Assembly (NCBI GenBank): GCA_032622095.1
Contig: CP136062.1
Span: forward strand, 164,818,590-164,882,589
Length of the DNA stretch: 64,000 nt
Direction of reading: 5' to 3'
Source: Siphonodentalium dalli
Lineage: Eukaryota; Mollusca; Scaphopoda; Gadilida; Siphonodentaliidae
Positions within the stretch are counted from its first letter, which is position 1; each line of letters opens with the position of its first letter. Below are positions 56,251-64,000 of the stretch, one piece after another. A model generated the notes under the pieces. That model saw nothing but the letters and a program-made list of their open reading frames with translations, ran no database searches and was not told where the DNA came from. Made by a program: the position numbers and the translations under genes.

Positions 56251-56989
56251 ATGTGTATTTGTGGTGACAACTTGATAAGCTGACGTTTCTTTTCTCAGCA
56301 TCCGTCTTGGATTTTACTCTTTGCATCATTCAAGTCTTCGGAATACGGTACAGCCCTCATGCATCTGTCCGACTGCATATTGGATGTCATGATTTGAATC
56401 TATCGGCAAACCATATAGCCCACGTTTATGAGCATGTAATTGTCAAATTGTAGATGCACGATCACGCTTCATATCTAGGAGTAATTTGACCATGCAAACA
56501 TAGTGTGCTTGGTCGTGATTACATCAGATATCTCGTTCTGATAGATGCATAAATATGGATTTATAATATTAACTTTATAACATTTCCCCAATGTATATAT
56601 GTGACTATTTTTTTGTAAAATAATTCATGGGCGATCTGATGCATGCATCTTCTTTTCTTGTTATATTATGGTATGTGATTCGTTGCAGTCTGAACGCCGA
56701 TATTTACTTCCCAAATGTATTGCCCCTTTGATAAATACTTTGAATTTCAAAAACATAATGCAAAGTGATGAAATAATTATACTACGAAAACTGAGTCAAT
56801 TTATACGGAAAATATAACTAATATTGGATTCACCGCCTATCGAAACCACAACTATTCCACAATGAGACATTTACACCAAAACCACAAATCAATTTGTTAT
56901 ATACATGTAATATATTATGTTCCTCGTGTATCTCATGTGATTTAAACGAGTGAAATAAACAAATTGAAATTGAATGAACATATTTAAAA
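56251..56989. other. unassigned, with the dispersed 'gatgcatgcatc' motif inverted
   Basis: 'cgatctgatgcatgcatctt' near 56633 is the inverse of the motif at 52941/53185. No gene was seen. Confidence 0.45.
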
Positions 56990-57365
56990 AAAGAGTTTCA
57001 AACTGAAGTCTAGCGGTGCTATGCTGCTAAACTGCTAAGGAATGAAACTATTAAAAAAGAGAGTTTCAAACTGAATTATAGAGGTGCTATGTTGCTAAAC
57101 TGCTAAGGAATGAAAATATTAAAACAGAGAGTTTCAAACTGAATTCTAGCGTTGCTATGCTGCTAAACTGCTAAGGAATGAAAATATTAAAAAAAAAGTT
57201 TCAAACTGAATTCTAGCAGTGCTATGTTGCTAAACTTCTAAGGAATGAAAATATTAAAAATGAAGATTTTCAAACTGAATTATAAACTGCTAAGGAATGA
57301 AAATAAACACAAAGAGTTTCAAACTGAATTCTAGCGGTGCTATGCTGCTAAACTGCTAAGGATTC
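56990..57365 (-). repeat. ~65-70-bp satellite array, third locus
   Basis: About six units of the 'gctgctaaactgctaaggaatgaaaatatt' family in the same orientation as 47340-47885. One unit near 57262-57300 is shortened. Confidence 0.88.
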
Positions 57366-57371
57366 TGCTAA

Positions 57372-57437
57372 GGATTCTGAATCCAGATTCTCCCACCAAA
57401 AAACGACTCAGAGTGCGAGAATCTGGATTCAGAATCC
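57372..57437. repeat. perfect 21-bp hairpin
   Basis: GGATTCTGAATCCAGATTCT(C) is inverted after a 24-nt spacer as (G)AGAATCTGGATTCAGAATCC. Related 'gaatc(t)gaatccagatt' text occurs near 59220-59360. Confidence 0.9.
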
Positions 57438-58046
57438 TAAACCGATTACGGGCGGGGCTAAATCGAGATTATACGGATTCTAGGTCAGATTTTGAAATCC
57501 ACGTGGTCTCCGATACTATGTTTAATGTTCTCCCAGCGTCAAACATGACGCATGTATTTGACACAAGTATCATTTGTATCTTATATTTATAACGTTCATA
57601 TTTGTTGTGAAAGCCATGCTTTTCTTCTATGTGTATATGCATGGCACCTAATTAGCTTAATCGCATCTTCTTCTTTTTTCAAGTTAAAGTGTGTTTATTA
57701 ACGAGGGCAAGCATTTCTAACAGCTCTAGATCTCCTGTGTTGTGAAGAACACACGAAACTTGTTAGTTGTACAGGGGTTGGTTGGGGTGTCTTGGCCCCC
57801 CGAACTTTGGTACAATTATATTAGCGGTAGTCATTCATACATGAGGCAAATCATGGTTCTTTTGACTAACTATTCCAAATAATAATACAGCAAACTCAAC
57901 AAACAAACCCGATTTTAACAAATACATATACAAACTTATGACTAACTCGGGGGAGGGGGTGACCGGTGATCTGTATATTTGTTCAACTTGTTTTTGGTAG
58001 TCATGTTGCTTTGCCATTACCAATTAGACATTTTTCAGTGTAATAA
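57438..58046. other. unassigned sequence
   Basis: No gene was seen. The 62-codon minus-strand frame at 57835-58023 has no recognisable domain. Confidence 0.4.
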
Positions 58047-58170
58047 CATATGGGAGAGGGGGTACCCTTAAGTGAGTCAGCACTTGTCGTCCTCCAATCC
58101 CACTGTCTGTATAAACAATGTATGTGTTATATATCATGTGTTATCAAAAATTGACAAATAAATATGTATG
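58047..58170 (+). repeat. non-LTR retrotransposon 3'-UTR fragment
   Basis: 'ggagagggggtacccttaag', 'cttgtcgtcctccaatccca' and 'gacaaataaatatgtatg' correspond to the 3' ends at 12410-12498 and 12985-13086. No coding part remains. Confidence 0.65.
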
Positions 58171-59584
58171 AACTAACATTTGGTACATTTACAGCAGTTG
58201 GAAATGTCATGCCTGACACAACATTAGTTGGACATTAATTTGACACCATAATGTGACCATATATAGGTTGGAATTGTTCTCATTGTTTGATTTGTCAACC
58301 AGTAAAAGTTGGTAATTTTACAATCTTAGGGTGTGTCAGGTTGGATATTTCCAAGAGGTTGCAAATGGAATTCTGCGAACCTGTGAGTTTGATGTTTGGT
58401 TCAAGGGGGTGAATTTGGTGGTGCACCCCATGGGGAAACCTCTAGCCACGTCCCTGTAACTTGTACGTGTGGGTACGTATCAATAAATTGACTGACATTT
58501 CCACTATCTAGTCCTGGGATCATAGAATAGGCTTTACATTTGTGTTTCTGCGATTGGGGGATGCAGTTCACGTGCGATCACAAGACCACAACATTAGCTT
58601 CATGGGCAAAGCTTTATTTTCTTACAAATATGCCTCTGTTAATGCACTATACAGAGACTATTGTGCAAAACGACTGCATTTAACGAAACAAAACATTTTA
58701 AATATGAAATTGCTGTAAGACTAGATAGTACATTCGTGTATCTGATAATCCATAGGTATCATATAATCCTACTATTTCTTGAATAAGAAGGAACATATAA
58801 TAATGAACAAAGCAGAAGACATATATATGCAGGTTGGCGTGAATTCGGTCAAAGGTGACGTATCCACCGAACTTGAAATCGACATGCGATCGGTGGTATT
58901 TTATGGATGGAATTATGAAATGAACACGATGAAAGTGACAATGAAATTAACAATGATTTGCTTCAAGTTCTCCATCAACCGAAGTGCTCCCCCAGCGTAA
59001 CTATCAATAACATTATTATTTGGCTAATTTCAGTAATATTCTCCCCGTTTACACTCGATAACACAAATTTTTCTCCGCATTTAAAATTCTTTGATATAGA
59101 TAATTTATATTATGCAATAATTTTACACAGGGGACGGATTCTTATGTTTTATTGTGTTTTTAAACTCCGAGGTAGCGAAATCTCGGTTTGTTTACGTTAT
59201 GAACGTTTGAGTCCGTAATCGGAATCAGAATCTGAATCCAGATTACAACGAAATAACGATAGATTACGATTATGATCTGTTCGTTTACTGATTCTGGGCT
59301 GTTCGTTTATCGAACCACGTCGTACGGGGTCTAATCCGTAATCTTAATCCAGATTTTCTCACGAAATAATGACTCTGGGGCGTGTAACTCGCTCCGCTGC
59401 CCTTCCTATCAGATTGAACTGCCTCTATTCGCCGCCCCTATATACGCGCCTGCTTTTCGCTAATAGTACAATAGTATATTAAGGACAAGGGGGTCGATAC
59501 AATTTTCCTCCATTTACCATCACTCTGAAATCAGACTCTTTAATCCCATTTATCCAACAATGGCATCGATATCGCTACGGGTGG
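58171..59584. other. unassigned, with 'aatctgaatccagatt' words
   Basis: No gene was seen. At 59216-59365 there are several 'gtaatc(g)gaatc' / 'aatccagatt' words in both orientations, related to the hairpin at 57372-57437, which suggests a decayed foldback repeat. Confidence 0.45.
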
Positions 59585-59592
59585 GTCGGCGA

Positions 59593-60952
59593 TAGTCCAA
59601 GTCTTCTCGTACTAAAACCAGCTAAGATATTGGGATGGAGATGCTGGTATTTAGTCCGAGTTCGTCCCGTATGGTCTCTTATGACACGACTTACGCCCAA
59701 GGTTTGTGGCGGAAATTTGTTGTGTATTTTACTCGATTTACCTAGCAAATCAATACGTGATGCTATATACATCGGAAAGAGTGACATCATATGGTCATAA
59801 TGGTGTATAATAATCTAACTTTAATGTTAAATTACACATAGAATATTCCGGTTGATTGCCACAAACATCGCTTTTTTTCTCTGTTTGTTTGCGTTTTAAC
59901 TGAAAGCCGAAGTGGTGCGAATAACTTCGGCATAATCCGAGGTTTGTTCTGGGTATTTCCGTTTCTATATATAGCGCGGGGTTTTCCGAACAAAATGGCG
60001 AAAACCGATCGCCCCAATGTCCAGTTTCCTATGTGCTTTGAGAACAATTCCCGCACTAAAAACTTAATGACATAATGGAGGATCAGAACGGTAGTTTTGT
60101 TGACAATTTTCGCAAGCAACTTGTCAAAATTGGAGCAAATTAGAACTCTTGTGTCTGACTTGCCATGCGTGTGATTTTCATCCATGTGCATTTTGACTTT
60201 TGTGTTGATAAAATAATCGGAGAACCGAATCACACAGTTTCGAAATATAGTTCTTCCGTTTTAGTGGGACTTTTCAAACTTAAGGTTCATAATTTATACA
60301 AATTTTGTTTGATTTTTAGTGTGCTTAACAAGAGCAGTATATTGCTCTGTTCGCTTAGTATATATCTTAATTTCGCGGAAGTCCACCAAATGTGGGTGAA
60401 ATGTAGCACCATATTATTTATTCTAATGCTCGTTGTGTTTACACTGTTTTAAACTTTGAGAGGGTTGTAATTCCCGTAATTTATTTAATGTATTACATTT
60501 ATATCTTCAATGTTTAATTAATCTATTTCTTTTTTATTTATTGACACACATAATTACGATTACAATGGAAAATTCATCGTAATTTGCGTTGTTAGTCGAA
60601 AATATACGGAATATTTTCAACGGAAAATGCCGAACACAGTTCGCGAGGTCAACTGAGTTCGCATACTTTTAAAAATTTGTAAACATTGCGGTAAATGTCT
60701 CTTTTCGCATTAAATTACCGATTTCAATTCACAACTGATGTGGGTTTCAGATAAAATAGCATGTCTTCTGCGGAAAATATCCGTTTATTGTCGCAATTGT
60801 GATATTTTATTTCATATAATTGTGGTTTTATTTGAGCGGGTCATTAACGCTTAACTCGTGTCATAAGAAGGCTATGCGCGCGATCTCGGACTAAATACCA
60901 GAATCTCCATCCCAATATCTTAGCTGGTTTTAGTACGAGAAGACTTGGACTA
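59593..60952. mobile_element. 1.36-kb TIR element with 8-9-bp target duplication
   Basis: Inverted ends of about 100 bp: (T)AGTCCAAGTCTTCTCGTACT at 59593 and its inverse ending at 60952. The similarity continues inward through 'atttagtccgag' and 'cttatgacacga'. GTCGGCGA(T) flanks both sides (59585-59592 and 60953-60960). Long TIRs plus an 8-9-bp duplication suit Mutator-like or hAT-like non-autonomous elements. The interior has no recognisable transposase; the 133-codon minus frame 59832-60233 matches nothing I know. Confidence 0.85.
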
Positions 60953-60960
60953 GTCGGCGA

Positions 60961-61082
60961 TGGATTATTCTCTCAATTAAAACCATGCATGCACAAACGC
61001 CCATCAATTCCATTTTTACATCCATAGCATATAAAGTAAATATTTTACCCCTGAATATTGTCACCCAACAGCGTCAAAAATC
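60961..61082. other. short spacer
   Basis: Sequence between the TIR element and the inverted 660-bp repeat. Nothing recognised. Confidence 0.4.
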
Positions 61083-61745
61083 CAGGTACACCCCCGTGTA
61101 CGTGGTATCGCCAAACCCGAGGGTATCACCAAACCAGACCATGCGGTTTTGATAAATGAACATATCTTCGGTCAGATGAAGCTATATAACTCTCAGTTAA
61201 ATGGTGATATCCACTATTAAAAACATAACTTCGCAAAGCGGAATATCCCCTCAATGAGATAGCGACCACAGCTTGCTCTCACCCGATAACTTTAATAAAG
61301 AAATTCCGACTCATTTCCGCTTTTATCATAAATAGTAGACACCTTCCGACGTTAGGTGGTTCGTTTGAACGATAATTATCAGTCGTAGATGGCGGGTAAT
61401 GCGTGTATCAATAGACAAATATATGTTTAATTAACCATAAAATTGTTCAACCTGCAGAGCGGTTGGCAAAAATACTAGCTAAGTCCAAGTGTGGGTACCC
61501 ATCATAACTTCGGGTATCAAAGCCGCAGATCGATCCTGCGATGAGATGTCGCCAAACCTGAGCTGAGATGTCAAAGATGCGAATGATATGCTTCACATTT
61601 TGACCGTTTCTGCTTGAAAATATCCCAATTATCATTCGGACAGACCGGCACATGGATCATCTTTAGGGTGTGGGTGCATGCGGAAGAGTGAAAACATGTA
61701 TGTTTGTTTGTGTTTTATATATGTTCTAATGTCATTCATAGTATA
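61083..61745 (-). repeat. 660-bp dispersed repeat, minus-strand copy
   Basis: Reverse complement of 15280-15940. Minus-strand frame 61653-61447 reads MCRSVRMIIGIFSSRNGQNV and stays parallel to the other copy through 'WRHLIAGSICGFDTRSY', then diverges by frame. The second frame (MVAISLRGYSALR) is interrupted earlier than in the 15.7-kb copy. Confidence 0.8.
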
Positions 61746-61845
61746 GTATGGGCAGCCATTCGGTCGGAAATTACATGAAATAAAACTAATAGACCTTATT
61801 GTCATTCTTATATTTAAAAGATATAAATTATCACCAATGAAAAAT

Positions 61846-62095
61846 TAATGACGTTCTTTCAATTCAATATCTAATTGCGCAATCTACTATTTCCGATCAA
61901 ACCAATGATTAGGAATTCGAAATCAATGTCTAATAGCGGAATCAACTATTTCCGGTGAAACCAATGACTAAAAATGCAGAATTAATGGACGAGTCTACAG
62001 AATTAATAGCTTCCGTTTACAAACCAATGAACGCTAGGGGTGCCACCAATCTTAAATTAACGCTAGGGGCGCCACCAATCTTGCTGGAGTCACCT
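61846..62095. repeat. degenerate ~60-bp tandem repeat
   Basis: Units like 'ttcaatatctaattgcgcaatc' / 'atcaatgtctaatagcggaatc' followed by 'actatttccgntnaaaccaatga' lie near 61866, 61924 and 61985. A doublet 'aacgctaggg(t/c)gccaccaatc' lies at 62030-62076. Confidence 0.7.
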
Positions 62096-63057
62096 AACTG
62101 CAAAATCCGTGACGTCAGCATGGGATATCCCCGCTGCCAAAACAAAATGCATGTTCTCAAACATTTTCGCGTCAGAAAGTGACCCTGAACATGAAAACTG
62201 AGATGATATACGGACTGTGGACTATATCCTGTACCTGTAGCAGATACCGAAGATGCATTTGAGAGCTTGTTTTTAATATTGACCTAGAATGCCGACGAAG
62301 ATCTGAATTAAGCAACCGAATTTGAGGACTGTATGATGTTGATGTATCACTGTCAGTATCTATAACACATTCACTGTCAGTATTACCGTGATTATCACTG
62401 TTCCCAGAGTTGCAGGGATTGTCTGTCAAAATCCGGTGGAGAACTTGGGATGTATGTGACAAGTACTAACAACAGCAGTATGAATATGATTATGTCAACA
62501 ATAACAACAACAACAACATCTCGAACACCGTAAGATAATCGTTCGATCTACTGCGCAGTACGTACTAGCACTGTACATTGCGACGACTTCTTCTGAAAAC
62601 AACCATTGAGTGGAACCGCTTCGAACAGTCAGATGTTGATTCAGGCGATCGGTAATACTGAATGTCTGAAGGATTTATTAAATATGGATTCTATTTTCTA
62701 GACGTTTCATACGAGCGTCGTGGAATAGGATTCTGAACATTGCTGGAGTATTGATCAAGTAAACCTGACAGTGCGAAGAGCACTTCAGAACTCAATCATA
62801 AGCCAACTAGAACAGAGGTCATGTCAACTTACAGGTTGCATTATACATGCATATATTGTGACCACATAAATGATATATACAGCTGCAGTGACTTCTTCAT
62901 TATTTCAGTATTCGATGCCATAACCATGGTCGTTCCATCCTTACCATAATTTTTGGTTTTACATACCGGTACGGTACCGGATTGTTTGGTTACTTTTTTT
63001 TTATTTCGTACTTTGTAGAAAATAATTTATTTGTTTTCATATGGTGTGACATACATG
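62096..63057. other. unassigned sequence
   Basis: An (ACA)n tract sits near 62501. No gene was recognised; the 96-codon minus frame 62172-62462 is Ser/Asp-rich and low in complexity. Confidence 0.45.
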
Positions 63058-63200
63058 TAGTAACATGGTACGAAATGACCAATTGATTTCCTACATGGTA
63101 CGAAACGACCAAACAATAAGGTACGAAACTACCAAAAATATGGTACGAAACCAGACGAAACTACCAAAAATATCTTATGGTACGAAATGACTTAAGACGA
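63058..63200. repeat. 'ggtacgaaatgacc' short tandem repeat
   Basis: Five or more copies of 'ggtacgaaa(t/c)(g/t)accaa' lie at 63066-63195. Inverted relatives ('gtttcataccag', 'atttcataccat') occur at 63915-63985 and near 62704, suggesting the inverted ends of a small element. Confidence 0.65.
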
Positions 63201-63284
63201 TACAAAATGTCCTGTACCCATTTATATCTCCTCGACAAGGGGAACAACCAGACAGTGACCCTGTAGACTAGCAGCGCCAACATC

Positions 63285-63404
63285 GTTGGTTTGATATTAG
63301 GCCCTATATCACCCTGAGGTAACCTCATATCACAACCAGCCTGACGTCGAAGGCTGATATGAGGCTACTGAGGGCTGAAATCAGGCCTATAATATCAAAC
63401 CAAC
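63285..63404. repeat. 120-bp imperfect hairpin (MITE-like)
   Basis: GTTGGTTTGATATTA at the left and TAATATCAAACCAAC at the right, continuing inward (cctcatatca / tgatatgagg; agcctg / aaggct). Terminal inverted repeats span almost the whole unit. Confidence 0.82.
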
Positions 63405-63914
63405 CAAGTAATACCCTACATGTATCTATTAATTACGGTAGTTCGCCTCTTAGTAACAGTGTAATATTGACAACTCTTTCTAACGAGTGACATCACAAAA
63501 AATTGGTATCTATGCCTATTCTAAAAGTGAAATAGAATTGCACCATGTCAAAGCCATACCGTGTATTACTCAGATCGTGATGTCATAAAATCATACATGT
63601 ATTACTCTTAATTCGTGATGTCGTAAAATGATATTACTCGATTTAGGGCAAATTGAGGTGATATTCACCTAAGTACAAATGGAGTTTTATAACAAGCCAT
63701 ACCGTGCAAAAATGACATATCTAATTAATAATTTTCGAACAAATTTTGGACCGATATACATGTACCCTGTAGCCATATGTAGGAAACTTCCTTCCAATGG
63801 GGTGCTGTCGGAACATACATGTATCAAGGTGGACCCCCTCCCCAATGGGAGACTCGTATCCATGCCCATTGGAAATAAATGATAATGTACAATGGATGAA
63901 TAGGTTGCTGGCAT
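63405..63914. other. unassigned, with a ~40-bp triplicated motif
   Basis: 'gtattactcagatcgtgatgtc' / 'gtattactcttaattcgtgatgtc' / 'atattactcgattt' recur at 63563-63645. The overlapping frames 63679-63882 (plus) and 63687-63914 (minus) have no recognisable domain. Confidence 0.5.
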
Positions 63915-64000
63915 TTCATACCATGGAAGTTTGACATAGAGATGTTTCGCACCAGGGTTCTGGACGTTTCATACCAGTTCCTGTATCATTTCGACAATTC

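Noticed and set aside
59832-60233. 133-aa frame as the transposase of the 1.36-kb element
   Set aside because: No DDE-type motif pattern or DNA-binding domain is visible, and it is too short for a known transposase.
1-64000. tRNA, rRNA or other structured RNA genes
   Set aside because: No convincing cloverleaf or conserved rRNA segment was seen by eye. A covariance-model scan would be decisive and was not possible here.

Overview
This window reads as metazoan invertebrate genomic DNA: AT-rich, gene-poor and packed with layered transposable elements. The repeat repertoire (non-LTR elements with PHD, endonuclease and reverse transcriptase domains, tandem-repeat-bearing Helitron-like units with tetranucleotide tracts, TTAA-flanked MITEs, frequent TACATGTA words) resembles what is known from molluscs and other marine invertebrates. 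That placement is inference; no diagnostic host gene is present.

Layout. 1-12.7 kb: a probable large foldback element (termini at 242 and 12658) whose arms are interrupted by a palindrome/satellite block (1.0-3.4 kb), a decayed reverse transcriptase (5.6-6.8 kb), two head-to-tail Helitron-like units (10.29-11.42 kb) and a 5'-truncated retrotransposon with an 8-bp target duplication (11.56-12.50 kb). 12.7-16.4 kb: mostly unassigned DNA, a degenerate tandem array and one copy of a 660-bp repeat that recurs inverted at 61.1-61.7 kb. 16.4-19.1 kb: a ~175-bp tandem array into which a 1.78-kb composite element has inserted with a TAGA duplication. 19.15-24.74 kb: a second foldback element with >1-kb arms. 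25.9-34.0 kb: the only region with signs of a spliced gene, a set of plus-strand exons ending in a PHD-finger exon that carries a frameshift and a nonsense codon, so probably a pseudogene. Its largest intron holds a 4.8-kb TIR element, itself full of nested MITEs. 36.2-47.9 kb: a region bounded by inverted ~70-bp satellite arrays, containing a second 1.79-kb composite element, a Helitron-like copy and palindrome-rich arrays. 48.1-52.3 kb: a nearly complete minus-strand CR1-like retrotransposon with an SGNH-hydrolase-like ORF1 and a 1075-aa ORF2 (2A-like motif, PHD finger, endonuclease, RT) that has lost the segment joining endonuclease to RT. 54.4-56.3 kb: a ~110-bp tandem array split by another Helitron-like copy. 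57-64 kb: satellite, hairpins, a 1.36-kb element with long TIRs and an 8-9-bp duplication, and assorted repeats.

The strongest results are internal empty-site reconstructions. Removing the proposed element restores the flanking repeat in three places: Helitron-like 54624-55349, composite element 17051-18826 and truncated retrotransposon 11557-12498. Two composite elements (17.0-18.8 kb and 39.3-41.1 kb) share an unusual plan: ~455-bp direct repeats, each with its own terminal inverted repeats, around a non-coding core, with 4-bp target duplications. I could not place them in a known class, and they are the best candidate for something undescribed.
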